The translations under genes and the position numbers were made by a program. The notes below the pieces were generated by a model. That model was not told where the DNA came from. It saw nothing but the letters and a program-made list of their open reading frames with translations, and did no database searches. From positions 3,651,427 through 3,715,426 of the forward strand of contig BDGG01000002.1 in assembly GCA_001949185.1 (NCBI GenBank): 64,000 bases of DNA. The letters run 5' to 3'. Each line of letters begins with the position of its first letter. The stretch's first letter is position 1. The DNA is from Ramazzottius varieornatus (Eukaryota; Tardigrada; Eutardigrada; Parachela; Ramazzottiidae). Shown here in pieces: positions 1 through 12,281 of the stretch.

Positions 1-108
1 CGAAGGGTGACACGTGGAAATTAATCTGGATAACGAGTCAAGTTTCTTTTTCTCTGTAATTTGATGACAGAGTAACCCGCTTATTACTTTTCCGCTTGAT
101 TTCTACAG

Positions 109-767
109 CAACACCTTTAGCGGGATCGACAGAGAGGCCGACGCGGTATGGAAGTACCAACGTTATCAAGTGGTACTGGATTTCTCAACACGACCAGCCC
201 TTCCAGCGCCATTTTCGTTAATTTCCTACTTTATCACGTTCTTGAGCGTATGCGCGAAATCATTCGCATCTGCAGTGAGAAGAATACGTCGCAAACAGGT
301 GAGTAACACGCCCACGTTTCACTTGTACAGCTTTACAGTCCTAGCTGCACAAAGGGTTGACCGGTTTTAGGAAAAAACACCTCCCAAGTTGCTCCCTCGA
401 AAAGGCGACTTCTTCAACTATTGGAAAGCCATGGCGCGCGAACATTCAAGAAACTTGGATATGGTGGCGAAGAACGCTAACCTACCCAAAGAACAGTTCA
501 AAAAGTAAGGCTTCCTCTCACAGGGACGTAGATGTAGCAAAATTGACAGCCAACTAAACGAATGCTTGCAGGATACAAGGTCTCGGTGAAGAGCTAAGTC
601 GCCAGAGGAGTAATTGGTATCGTATGCGGGAGCGCATCATCACCCTCGAAAAAAACGTTACCGAAATCAGGAAACACGTTGTTTCTTCATCCAGCATCGA
701 AGAGCCAAAGCAAAGTACTGTTGAATCTCAGGGCAAGTACTCCATCAAATCGAAATTCCGCAGCTGA
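109..767 (+). CDS. TRPM-family cation channel, C-terminal exons (partial)
   Basis: Three exons, 109-298, 371-504 and 572-767, join in frame (phases 2/0, 0/2, 2/stop) and end in TGA at 765-767. The first exon begins after a TTCTACAG acceptor and carries a WKYQRYQVV motif followed by a Pro-rich stretch and a hydrophobic segment. This is the sequence that follows the pore and TRP helix in TRPM (melastatin) channels. The last exon encodes the short C-terminal coiled coil (RQRSNWYRMRERIITLEKN) that tetramerises these channels. TRPM proteins are plasma-membrane or organelle cation channels. There is no kinase or Nudix domain after the coiled coil, so this is a short-tailed TRPM. The rest of the gene lies upstream of the window. 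Family call is strong; the subfamily is not resolved. Confidence 0.82.
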
Positions 768-1032
768 AGATCGGACAACAGGATCGAGACCAATTTCCAG
801 GTCGCCGACGCGAGGCTGGCACTCCCTGCACGGCGAACTACCACTTATGTGTTTTCACCGCAAAGGATCTGCGGATCGCAGCACCGAAGCAGAGTTCCTT
901 TCAATAAGACGCCGTCTCCCATATTTACCAACGACGAGCCCAGCCTCGTCAGTGTTGGTGAGTCGTCAACGCTTAGACTACGACGTACAGGCAACCGCTT
1001 TGTTGGGTTCGTAACTGTATTTCGTTTGAAGT

Positions 1033-1500
1033 ACACGCACGAAGGGAAAGTTCGGAACAGTAAAAAGTTTGGAACAGGCGGAAAAGACGACGAAATCAAA
1101 ACTCAACCGTAGAAAATTGTCAAAACGTGCATTGGAGTGAAGTGCAAACATACGTACAGGAGGAGTAAGCATGCGTGACCCAGTGAGGAACTGTGTGACC
1201 CAGTAGTCTCAGACGGCGCATCCATAGAAAAGCATGAGACACTCGTAATTAAAATAAAGCCTATGACGTAACGAAAACTTTCTGAATTACAGTGTTGTCT
1301 ATCTTACATAAAAAGTGATTCTGTTAACGTAATGCATACTTGATACATGTCACGCCGTCTGAGACTACTGGGTCACACATTTCCTCACTGGGTCACGCAT
1401 GCTTACTCCTCCTGTACAGTACGAACGTCCGTTCCGGTGTTTCGGAATCGCCTGTTCCAAACTTTTTACCGTTCCACACTTTCCCTTCGTGCGTGTTTTA
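1033..1500. repeat. Foldback element downstream of TRPM
   Basis: Left arm about 1033-1218 and right arm about 1352-1500 are inverted copies. For example CCCAGTAGTCTCAGACGGCG near 1199 is matched by its reverse complement near 1352. The left arm is about 35 bp longer than the right, so the arms differ by an indel. No coding capacity was seen in the arms or the 130-bp loop. The rest of 768-2030 shows no gene. Confidence 0.7.
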
Positions 1501-2030
1501 CAGATCTGCTTAAGCTTGATGGGTATAATCGGCCACCGTCGACTCGGAAGTTTTCTGACTTGCTCTTTTCCATCCCTTTCCGAACAGGACGTGGGGCAGG
1601 TATTAGGTCGACATGGTAGGAAACTATATTGTACAGCCGGACATTCGACTACATCCATTTTTCTGATTTTCTTACTAATGCCCACGAGCGTCATGCGGCC
1701 TTTGTGGTTTGAAAAACCACTTCCTGGCGCATGATTGAAGTGGAAGGGCGAGGTACACTAACGAAATGTGACTATGTTCCTGTGGGACGGTGCCTGAACA
1801 GAAAGTGTCGAGGCGCTCTAGGTCCGGAGTCGAGGTCTAGAACACAGCTCTCAGTATTTCCAAATTATTCAGCAAGCCTGAATGATGCCGGGTAAATACC
1901 TGTGCTGGAGAAGCGTCTCTTGGAGGATCCACCACCGTGGTTCATGAATCCCGACCAAAATCCACCTCCTGCAAAAGCAGTCTAGCGATACTGTAAAGTA
2001 AAATTGCTACTGCACAAGTATAGACCGTCT

Positions 2031-4475
2031 TTACATCTGTTGCACGACTATAGTGAGCACTGCGACCACAGCAACGCACGTAACACTACTTGCGATCAAG
2101 GTGGTGGTCCTCAGGCTCGAAACACAGAGGTCGTTCTGCAAGCCGCATATTGGTCGATGTAGCGGTGGGGATCCCGACTTCCACCTTATGGCGTTAGGGT
2201 TCTCCGGCCGCAGTCTTCGCTCTGCCGAATTGTATTGGTAGGCCATCTGCAAAACCAGTCGACTCGACGAGACACCGGGAAACGTGTGTACAGCGGGGAG
2301 TTACCAGAAACTGTCGCAGCTCCGGATGGAAATACTCAATATTGGCGGTTATCACACGCATTCCGTTTGAGTCCAGAGAAAAATTGCGTTGAGGTAACTG
2401 ATAAGTTCGATTTCTTAACTGATTCGCAAGAAATCGCCCACTGTAACATTGGGACTGTCGATGGTTCTCCAAATCGCCGCATGAGTTGTTGAAGGTCTAA
2501 CAACAAAGGTCCAGCAGAGGGTGAAGAACCAATGATCGCGACGTGTACCGTCAGCTGCATTACCTTGATCACCGTATGTGCAGCCTCGTGGCAAGTGATC
2601 ATCATTTCGTTGTATTGAGACTCCAAGCTAACCGTTTGGTTGGAGCCGGAAAGAAAGGCTCTTCTCGCCATTACCTTCGTGAGCATATCAGTCGCTCTGC
2701 TCCATGGGTATTGAGGCGACCGGATAACAATCACACTTTCAGCGGCAGAGCGCACGCCCTAAATACGAGAAAATATATGTTGCAACCCAAATGGAGATAG
2801 GCTGTCCATAGATCAGCTACAGTGCAAAACACCTACCGTATCAGCGAAGTCTGTCGTGTCCAGGAAGGACTCTCCCGGTATCTGGAGCTCGTAAAGAAAC
2901 AAAAATACCTGGAACAGAGGCTGTTTTCCGTGAATATTTTATTTCTTGCCAACCGTGTTTGATTGCCTTACGAAATCACCGCTCGTCATGTTGAGCTCCT
3001 GTGCTGCCATCTAGAGCAAAACAAAGCAAGGGATCATGTTGAAAAGCAATATCGATACGAGGAAGGCGACATAATTCGAGCACAGCGGTTCTTAGGACAT
3101 AATTCAGGAGCTGCGGGAAGTTTAACTATGCGTGTAAACGCTTGATTGATTCCTCATCGTATGCCTCTTGAAATAACTTTAGGCTGTTTAACTTTTGGCG
3201 CACCCCCTCTCTTACCAGAGCGGATCTCTCACAGTTCTGGCCATTCTGCTTGTCAAAACCGATTGAAAACCCTAGTAGAAAAATTTTTGACTTACAGAGC
3301 AGCAAGATAGTCGGTAGGCTCAGGAAATGGCGAGATATGAGGTGCCCGAATTCTGTACCAAGAACCGCTGTGCCCAAATTGTGGAGCCTACTGTTTCCCT
3401 CATAGTACTGTACAGTTTTTCATCTGGTATTAATTTCGCAAAAAATAGCAACTTCATACGTACCAGGAAAAGCTTTAGGGGTTGAGACAATGCGCACAGC
3501 AAAATGACTGCAAGAAAGCATTACTGATTTGACTTAATATCTTCCTGAGCAGGAGGAACCTCGCTTCTTGGGTGGGTGCCTGTGTGGCGTGATACGACGG
3601 TGCATGCCCATACCTCTGCTGAAGTTTCGAGCTCTTCCCAGGGACTCCTTCACCTTCTCTTGTCCGGATGAAGAGATCACTGGTATTTCGATGAATGAAA
3701 TGTTTCCAGACGTCTGCAAATTACGGAAGTTCTCCAGTGGAGCTCGACACATGTCACGGACTCTTTGCTGGCCTGGGCCTGCAGTCGCGTTAAAATCGAC
3801 CACCACTGCTATGCTTCTCCAGTTGTACCGAAACAGGAGCAAGACGAGGGCATCCGCATATGGTCTGATCGAAAGCAGGGAAAATGACACGGTTGACGGA
3901 TACCGGGCCTTGTTGGCAAAGATATCGTCGGATACAGCACTGTATGCAGAAGAAACTTCATGCTTTTGATTCCCAAATGGCTGTTCTCCAAACCCTCTGT
4001 TCCTTACCATGGTACAGCCAGAAGGTCAAGTTCTGCAAAGCCAAGAAGGATTACGGAACGTAATCAATGGCATATCCACTGTGCGTACCTCTAGCCACAT
4101 CAGCGACTGGAGCGAAGTTTAGCCCGCATACTAAGGACGGAGATGTTTGTGAAGATACAGGACATTCTCGACATCCCAAAAGAACTGAGGTGCCCAATAC
4201 TTACATGTTCCGAACACAACTGTTAGTTCTCGACGGGCTGGTATGCTCGTCAGGTAGACATATTTGAGCAGATCGGGAATGCCAGACAGGTCACACGCCC
4301 CGAGACTGTTTTCCAAAGGCGCAGCAGTCCACTGATAGTCTCGCATTACTTCAGGATAGGTGGTGTTCATTTCCTCGAAAGCTACTTCGAACAAGGAAGC
4401 GGCGGTTAAATATCCGTTGCTTGTTGATTTTCCTGCCGCCAGCGTTAAGAAATTCATTCGTGCCGATACACTGCG
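2031..4475 (-). CDS. Natriuretic-peptide/guanylyl-cyclase type receptor, extracellular domain plus membrane helix, no intracellular domains
   Basis: Ten exons: 4205-4475, 4089-4130, 4008-4032, 3614-3939, 3464-3507, 2972-3010, 2837-2887, 2564-2758, 2305-2496, 2031-2246. All phases agree and they total 1401 nt (466 codons plus TAA). The product is an ANF-receptor ligand-binding fold. It shows a first-lobe segment ending FRYNWRSIAVVV, the hinge region VILLCALS..., AAQELNMTSGDF, an RNRTYQ/SLDSNGMR stretch, and the juxtamembrane signature IRW..GSPPLHRPICG..NDLC. One membrane helix follows (TTTLIASSVTCVAVVAVL), and the frame stops after VVQQM. The kinase-homology and cyclase domains of NPR1/NPR2-type receptors are absent. 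This layout resembles the vertebrate clearance receptor NPR3 but with an even shorter tail. The signal-peptide exon was not found upstream of the acceptor at 4475, so the N-terminus is missing. A foldback element sits in the intron between 3010 and 3464. A longer isoform using a cryptic donor in the last exon cannot be excluded. Confidence 0.85.
3030..3425. repeat. Inverted-repeat element in receptor intron
   Basis: Imperfect inverted arms lie at about 3030-3115 and 3338-3425. The core GCACAGCGGTTCTT near 3078 is matched in reverse complement near 3365. The element lies wholly within the intron between the exons ending at 3464 and 3010, so it does not break the receptor frame. Confidence 0.55.
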
Positions 4476-6579
4476 CTGGCAGAAAAAAAAGCAAAAGACG
4501 AAACACGGCAGGTGACGATACACTTTCTGACTATACATTGATCTGATCTGTCGTCTGAATTCTTCCCAGACAATTAGAAAAACCTTCTCAATCACCACAT
4601 ATGAAATGCTAAAAGACGTCGCTCTTGACCTTCGGTCGGCAGATTCCGCACATATCCGGGAGGTTCTGTCGCCTGGTACTTGCTGCGCATGTCACAAAGA
4701 ACCACAGGTCCTCGGTAAGGGAAAAACGAAACTCGACGAGACCGATGAAAAATATGTCTTGGCCTAGGAAGAAAAAGATGTCTGCCTTTTAATTACGGCG
4801 ATTGCCTGCGGGTCGCGGGTGCCCGTGGAGGTTTCGACTCTGGATAAACCCCAGACAGGAAAGAGCACTGTATATGGTGAGGCGAGCCTTCCTTCGATAA
4901 GGTTCGATTAATGCGGTTCAAAAGTATGAATAATTGCTTTCTCCTAAAAGTAGCACTTCAATATCTGATTTACTGTCACTAAACACAGAACATACCCACG
5001 TCACGCGCAAAATGCTAAGGTTAATTTGAGTTATTCGACTAAGTGCAGGATGTTTAAAATTTCATTGTGCAATACTGCACGGCGACATCCGAAAGGCTAA
5101 GATCCCCCTCCCTGTGCTCCAACTTAGTGGGATGACATGCACAAATTCTGTTGCCGGATTAAATCTAGAAGAGCTGCGTTATCCGTTCATCGAGAATACT
5201 ATAGTCTGTGATGTGCGGACTACGACTTTACGGGGACTCATATTACCTTGAACCAATATAGCGGCGCGGACTGCGAACCGTAAGCAGACATTCAGCTACT
5301 GTTCCGTACACACCTGAGAGCACAGTTCTTTGGTCCGGCAGCCTAAAATATGTGTTGTGTAAAATTCGACTCATCCGAACGAGCTCTATCACGCAACGCT
5401 GGGTAACCAGACTAGCCAGTCGGTGCTCATAATGGCCGGCGAACATCATTCAATGACCACATCAACCTTCGTGCAACAAAAGACATTATTACTGGCCTAA
5501 ATCTCAAAATTCGTTCGAATGGCCGCAAGACAAAGTTCGTTGGTGGGCTTCCATCACGGAAAACGACTACTTTGGTTCAAACTACCTTCACTATTGGAAC
5601 TGCACCTTACAGAAGTTGGAAATGTTTGTGGACCTGCGGATAAGGTTTCTTCGTGGCGGCAGGCACGGTACGAGTCTTTGTCGTGAGCTCCGCCGCTCTG
5701 CTGCTCTCGATCCGAAGGGAAGATCTGGTGCACCGGTGACTGCCAAGAGTCAGATGCCATCAGCGGAGGGTTCGTAGTGCAAACAGGTTTCGAAGTTTGA
5801 CTTTCTCACTTACTGCTCAAAATTACGAACGCGGTGTGGTCTTGCCGTAGACTATGAGCGCATCCGACCGTCATTCGGACGCGTATACTTTTTCCTGACA
5901 TTGGATTCGCAAAGCCAGATTTCTGCCGGGCGTGTCATTCATACCAGAGGCTCTATTCGAGAACCGCTGCTCTGGGTGGTTTATGTCCTAAAGTCTAAAG
6001 AATCACCACTTATATTCCATTGTCTGCGACTAGCACTTTCAGGCAGCTTACCGAACAAGTATTCGACCGGCATCACGCTTTACTACTGTCAGAACTCAGG
6101 GTAATAAATCATCGGAGAACTCTGACCGACTACGAACGATTTTCAAGAACCTTTGTCTGACCAGCAGAAAGTGTGTTGCTCGACAGCCTTATTGGAGGGA
6201 CGTGTGGCCATTACGAAGCCTCAGTATGCCAGTCGCCAAATCTCTAAATTTGTAAGGGCAAAACTCTTCACTCTGAAGTGTAAACCACGATAAAAACTCA
6301 TGTAAAAATAAGCAAGACCTCCATCCAAAGCTCGATCCAAAAAGAACTGAACGACACAGAGCACGAAGGCGTAAAGATAAGCGCCACCACGCTCAAAAAA
6401 GCCCTCCAGAAAAACGCACAACGTGAAATATTAAAACTTCGAAAACACTGGTTCTTTCCTATGAAAATCACCACTCAGCAAAAAAAATATTCTGAAATAG
6501 AGTTTCTTATTGACCTATGGAAAAAAAATCTAAAGCTTCTGAACAAGTCCTAGGTCGGTGATGTGGGGGAAAAGAAGGC
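4476..6579. other. No gene recognised (2.1 kb)
   Basis: Open frames here are at most about 68 codons and none resembles a known family or has a splice-linked partner. The missing first exon of the receptor at 2031-4475 is expected within the first few hundred bases, but I could not identify it. Confidence 0.5.
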
Positions 6580-9500
6580 TTATTGCAAAAGATCACCGAA
6601 CGGAGTGGCTGCGTGCTGCTGCTGTGACGATGAAGAGGTTGATGGTGAAGAAAAGGCGTCAAAATCTGGCAGGAATTCCTTGTGAGCGACACCCGACTGA
6701 CTGGCAGACCAGTTACTCGGTGGCGCTGAGACATTCGAAGCCCCAAACACACCTACCCCAAAAACACGTCTGTAACGTTCCACAAAACAAACCAACCCAA
6801 CAAGAGAAAAATTCTCAAGGAAGTTTCCCGACACACCTTGCTTATTGGCAGAGGTTGGTCGTGAAGTACCCGATCCAACTTGTCCAACTAGGGTAGTGGC
6901 CTGAAGTTGGTTCATAGGTGGCGAAAGAGGCTTCGCGTACTGCTTGGCCAGGCTCAGGTCAAGGTCGATATTCAACCCCGAACCTTTCGTCCAATCTTGA
7001 GCTGTTTTACCTGCCATCGAAGCGGGAGCCACGGGTGACGCCAACCCAGTGCCTCGTGCCTACCGGCGAACCACGTGAGGATTACATCAAGTAAAATACA
7101 GATGTGAGCTCCTTGATACAAAACTCGACAAGACCGACTATCCAAGTGGCGCACGCTCTCAGTAATAGTGGCTGTTGGAGTACGTCACTGGGAAAAGTCA
7201 ATATGACTGTCCTCCCAAGTTCAGTGATTTCAGTGATACTGCCAGCAGGCGTGCGCCACTTGGTAAAAACGATCTTGCCAAGTTGGCTTGTCCAGCTCAT
7301 ATATCTCGAAAAAGTCGTTGTTTTCACCTGGGCGCTTTGAGCTGGGACTCCATACGACAAGCACATGGTGGCCGATGAGTAGTTTGGCGCGTTACTTCCC
7401 GGTCTGATCATCGTCTGTTGAGGAATGTTCCAGTGGGCACCAGAAGGATGGGGTGCGAACGTCATGCTTTGACTCTGCGGCATGGACAGCATGTTCAAGG
7501 CGTTCACGTTGGACGCAGCAGCGGGCAGAGGTTGGGCTTGGAAGCCGCTGTTCATCTGAGGTGGGAAACCTGCTGGCCGAATGCCACCAGACATGGACGG
7601 AAGTGTGGCGGAATGCGACATGCCGAAAGCTGGAACGGCGCTGGTCTGACCGGGCACGGTGAAGGCGGCGGCGGAAGGCTGGGTTGGTGCAGCTGTGGCG
7701 AACTCACCGAAATCATTATTGAGGAGGTCCAAATCCTTCGAGCTGCAGGAACGAATATGAGTTAGTGGCTGGACGAGAACCATAAGAAAGTCAGCGAAAT
7801 CCGATGGAAATACGGAAGTGTGCCGAAACGGAAATGAAAACAAACACAAAAAGCGTTTTATGAAGGTTCGAATTGGGGTGCCCCGAATCACCAACCGTGC
7901 GTGTTACCGCTAACCCACAAAACGGAGTTATGATTTATGATGAGTTATGATCAACACGTTTCAGCATACAACGATACACAGCAAGTGCGGCAGTACGCTA
8001 CTGGTACGCAGTCGGAAACTACTGTGATGCTTCTTGAACTTCGTAAACTGACGTCACAGAACGCGTAGAGTTTACGGCTAAGGTGATGCACACAGCACAC
8101 GCTTACTATGACTAAATTCGCTTAGTTCAAGAAGCATTACAGTATTCGCGGAGCGGCACCCTAACGGGTACTGTTGCCGCTGAGAGAGGCTAAAAGGGAA
8201 GAAAACGGGAACTGGGATGATGGCAGCGCGTATCCCAAGTTCCCAACCATTGACTTACTCCCTGTGACTCACAATACAATGATACAGCCTTATCTTCTTC
8301 TTCTGCGAGAGCTCCGCCCAAAAGGCTGGCCTTCCAGCGAAGCGCTTTAGCATGAATCGTACAGTGTACGACAAAATAAACCGTTAAAAATGGGTGTATG
8401 GAGCCAGATGGTCAAAGCCAATGAAATTTTCGCATACAGCAAAACCTAATTCTCATTGGCTGAGGGGTAAGTAAGCTCAGCTGGAGTCATACGCCCATTT
8501 TTAACGGTTAATTTTGTCGTACACTGCAGACCACTTGAGTCATCGAAAAAAGCTGTTCAGGCATTCAAAGCCCTTAAATTGGGGCAAACTATGGCAAGCC
8601 TAAGCTCATGACGGAAGATCAAAGAGAAATTTCTTGGCACCGAAAGTGGTCTCTACCATTAGTCATCTGCTGTACGTACAGGCATAGTGCATTATTATAC
8701 CCTGTTGATCGTGCAGTGCCGTCAACTGGTACTATCAACAGGGTTATCAATTCCGTATTAATCAATACGCCAACATCTTCGCATGATTAGTACAGAATTG
8801 ATTGATTAAATCCGAAATCACGACTCATGACTCATCAAAACCTGGAAAAATTCGTCAAAAGAATTAGAAAAATCAGAAAAACTCGGGGAATCATCCTGAG
8901 TAAAGGGTCGTGCTGTCTGGAGCTCGAGCTCCCTCTGATGAGTTTGCGATTCAGAGCCCCTTGGGTACTTTGACCTACTTTCGCTTCTCCTCAGTCACAT
9001 TCCATTCACAAGCTTATCTCCACTAATGTTGTACTTTGCCCTTCACTGAGCAAAGTTCAGCAGAGGGGTTTATAGACACAATTACGAACAAAACCAGCTC
9101 CGCAACGACAGCTCGTGCCCAAAAATCCCATGTTAGACCACCTGAAGAGGTTTGACATGGGGTATCAAGTCGCATGCAAGGTTGTATTACTAAGCTCTGC
9201 GAGCATTACGTAATAGCCTCACACTATATCGGCGGCAACAAAAGTACGAGGTGAGCGATTTCAGTTCCTGTTCCAGTTCCTCGGTCGTAGGAGTTTCAGT
9301 TCTTATTCCAGTTCCAGTTCCGGAACTGATAGAACACTGGTAGGCGGCATGGAGATATCCAGCGAAAATTTCCGGCATGGAAATATCCACGAGGCATTGC
9401 TGAAAATGGTTGATTGCTTGATCATGGTACGTCAAATGGGCGTACGACCGCCTTCCCTCCAAGACAGATATCTCCCCGGTTTTGCTCCCTATGAGCTTCC

Positions 9501-11264
9501 GGTTTGTTTCAGAAGGATCAAAACAGGCCGATCTTTATTTGGAAACCAGGAAAATGTAACTTGAAGCAGCAGAAGCTAAGATCAGACCTGGATATCTCCA
9601 TGCCGGCCACCTCATAGAGTACTGTACAAACCTAACCGGGAGTCTTCTAGTTCTTGCCCTTGATATTTTCCTCCCCGATCAGTAATGACACTCACTTTAT
9701 GGTGCAGACTTACCCCGGTGGTGCAGGCGTTCCTTTGAAGCTTTTCGTGAAGTTAATCTTGGTCAGCCCTTCAATGAAATCATCTGGCGACGAATCATTC
9801 TTCGGAGCCGCATTCCCTTCCGTCCGAGCACTAAAAGAATCAAAGTAAGTATGCAAAAAAAGACGAAGAAAATCTACCAGTTACTGTGAACTGATCTCTA
9901 CCTGGCGAAATCAGCCCAGTCTTCTGCGCTATGGCTGGCCGATGCTGCCTTCGGTCCAGCTCCCGCCGGACTGACTCTCCCCACATCCTCACCAAAGTCA
10001 GCAGTCAAAAGGTCCTTATTACCCACGCTGGACACCGACCGTGGCCTGTTGTCCACTTTCGCCTCTACTCCGGTCGGAGTCTTGGTTCTGACAGAGTCAG
10101 GCTTGTCTTCGATCTTGCGGCCAATGGGTTTCAGCTGCTTGACAGGCGCCTTCCGATGGCTGCGAGTCCCACCATCAGAATCAGCTCCGCCGTTGTCATC
10201 GTGGAACTCATACGCAGGATCGCCGTTATCTTCAGGATCGCTGTCGTAGTTTTTCCGAGCTGCAGAAGGCGAGTCGGAAGGCGACCAGGACTTGCGGTTA
10301 CTTCCACCCCCGCCAGAATAACCACCACCTACAAAAACCCAAACACTACTCACCGGAAGTCGCGGAAAATTTTCCATCCGAATTATAAACAAGATTTCTT
10401 GTAGCGTTCAAAATTTCCGTGTCTTCCCGCACCTCCTCGTCGCATACTGGCTTCATCAGCAGACAAGCCAATGTATTTATCTTTCGTCTTGCGGGCCTTC
10501 TTCCTTTCGTCGCGAAGACGCTGATCATCTTGAAGCAAGTCCACAATTTCCTTCACCCTGTTCCGCACTAAAACAAATAAATCTTTCGTACAGCATCATA
10601 ACAACCTATTACACTGGTTCAGACGCCAGCATGCAGCTCGACCAAAATAATAGCAATTCAGTGAAAGTCGAACAGTGATTACCGTTCAAGCCTTGGTCTT
10701 TCCCAACCTCGTCAATGAATTTATAATGCTCCAAACTCTTCAAATCGAACATATGCTCTTTTCCACTGGTCACGACACGTTCTGCGCCGTTCCTCAGAAG
10801 GTAACCCAGCAGTAGCAAACTCTGCAAGACGGAAAAAAAAATTTGCAACACACGACTACTCAACAGGAAATCTTTACCTTGTAGACACGTCGCCAGTTTG
10901 CTTTATTATCTATCAACATCCGCTTCCACAACATGCTCATAACTTCATGGTAATGTTCCCCACTGTAAGTCATCTGTGATAGCTCCTGCATCTGGGGACC
11001 AGTCGGACCTGGAATAACAGCTAACGATTCTTGAATACCAGCCAGAATAGAAGTTCCTTCACACTCAATCAAGTGATCAAATGGACGATTAAGCGATAAA
11101 TTACCCCACGGATCCTCGTTGGTCGCTTCTCTGACTTTTGCTTCCACTTCGGTGTAGTTCATCACCATGTTCACCCTTAAATATGAGAAGTATCAAAACC
11201 AAGCAACCTGGAAAATGCAGCAGCAAACTCACACTTGGTCAGTCAGCTCCCGAATTTTCCACAT
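6580..11264 (-). CDS. EpsinR/CLINT1-like ENTH-domain clathrin adaptor
   Basis: Ten exons: 11233-11264, 11105-11175, 10878-11008, 10683-10821, 10391-10567, 9902-10328, 9714-9830, 7328-7742, 6837-7059, 6580-6725. Phases agree; total 1878 nt, 625 aa, TAA at 6580. The N-terminus MWKIRELTDQV...NMVMNYTEVEAKVREA starts the ENTH domain (about residues 1-150), which continues through DPWG, LWKRMLIDNKANWRRVYK, LLRNGAERVVTS and KARKTKDKYIG. ENTH domains bind phosphoinositides. Enthoprotin/epsinR recruits clathrin and AP-1 for Golgi-endosome traffic. The remainder is disordered and Ser/Gly/Pro/Gln-rich. It carries clathrin/adaptor-type acidic-hydrophobic motifs (ADFGEDVG, LDLLNNDFGEF, FDAFSSP, PFGDLLQ at the end). 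The donor after 10391 (GTTTAT) is weak; it was chosen because it gives a 62-bp intron and the right phase. A nearby GTGAGT would leave an intron of only 25 bp. The 2-kb intron 7743-9713 holds a MITE-A copy, and intron 7060-7327 holds a MITE-B copy. Confidence 0.88.
7142..7263. mobile_element. MITE-B copy (ends AAGTGGCGCAC) in epsinR-like gene intron
   Basis: AAGTGGCGCACGCTCTCAGT at the left end and its inverted counterpart CGTGCGCCACTT at the right end flank about 120 bp with no coding capacity. It lies in the intron 7060-7327. The long antisense frame that runs through it is a by-product of the insert. Confidence 0.65.
8362..8526. mobile_element. MITE-A copy 1 (165 bp, mariner-like)
   Basis: Terminal inverted repeats of about 35 bp begin CAGTGTACGACAAAAT and continue into an AACCGTTAAAAATGGG core. 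The left flank is TA; the right flank is CA, which I read as a decayed TA duplication. The element is 165 bp, the same as the copy at 18723-18887, with only a few base differences. TA target sites and CAGT ends fit nonautonomous Tc1/mariner elements. It sits in the 2-kb intron of the epsinR-like gene. Confidence 0.8.
9343..9610. repeat. Short inverted repeat and Gln/Ser-like CAGTTCC microrepeat
   Basis: GGCATGGAGATATCCAG near 9347 is matched in reverse complement near 9590. A low-complexity run of CAGTTCC/TTCCAG units lies just to the left at about 9263-9330. No gene is present; this is still intron of the epsinR-like gene. Confidence 0.45.
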
Positions 11265-12281
11265 TTTTTCCGACGGATTTCCCAATGGAATTATGGAGTA
11301 TCACAGCCGATCTCGAACAACAGGTCTATTGCACCGGACGATTCCACGCTTCGGTTGATCACGCAAAAGGACGCTGAGCAGGTAATATCGCATTGAAGTC
11401 TCCAGGTCACGTAGATGTGCCGAGGCCTGAGGAGCTTCTCGACGAGAGGAGCACGATCATCCAAGAGGCAACCGTCGTCTGCGACTCTGCGTCCAACTCG
11501 CTGATCTTCCCTCCACCGCCGTCCGTCAATCAAGGTAGCATGTAGAGTAAAGTATCGTGGCAACTCTTCCGGGATTCGTGGGGTAAGCCCTAAAAATAAA
11601 CTTGAACGATTTGCGGTGACTAAGGATGAAGAATGGAAGATGGTCTCCTTATGATGTGGCGCACGTCCTCAGGAGGACGTACGTAACACGTACGCCACAC
11701 TGTATACCTGAACAGGTGGTTCGACTCGGATTTACCAGACGGACATCAGCCCGAGTCGACCAGTTCCGTTTTCGTGTGATCGGCGCACTACGTAATACAT
11801 TACGCGGCTTCAACTGCCCAAAGGTCCTAGTTCCTACGTACGCTTTAGTATCAAACGAAGCTTTATAAGACTACTTTTTCTTCAGACACGGAAACGACTG
11901 AAGATATTTTGAGGTTGCATGTTTTTCTGCTGGTCTTTGAAAGTGTCGACAGGTGCAGCGTGCAGGTCGTTACGGTAAATTAGCTCGGCCGAAAGTTCGG
12001 CTCGAAAGCTCATTTAACCGTCGTCAAAGTTCCCCGCGATAAACCTGAATATCGGGGCACGTTTTGCCAGATTGCCATAATATCGGTATTTAATAATAGG
12101 AAACCGTTTCTGCAAGCTTGCGCGGCCGGCTGCCTTGGCAAGGAGATTTCCAAACGAGTATAATTTTCTCGACTTAAAAAAAAACATGCTACGCAGACTA
12201 CATTCCTTTCTAGTCTGACGCAAAATAAATGTAAAACTTCCGTTCTAAAACCTCGATACTGGTAGTACCACATGTCGAGAA
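11265..12281. other. No gene recognised; 5' flank of epsinR-like gene
   Basis: This stretch separates the ATG of the epsinR-like gene (11264, read leftwards) from the stop of the SMYD-like gene at 12282. Frames are short and unlinked. The first few hundred bases should hold the promoter and 5' UTR of the epsinR-like gene, but I see no recognisable element. Confidence 0.45.

Noticed and set aside
7082-7894. Single 270-codon antisense frame
   Set aside because: Only 7328-7742 is real (epsinR-like exon). The rest is intron and a MITE-B insert that happen to stay open.
9931-10404. 157-codon + strand frame
   Set aside because: Shadow of the Ser-rich epsinR-like exon 9902-10328.
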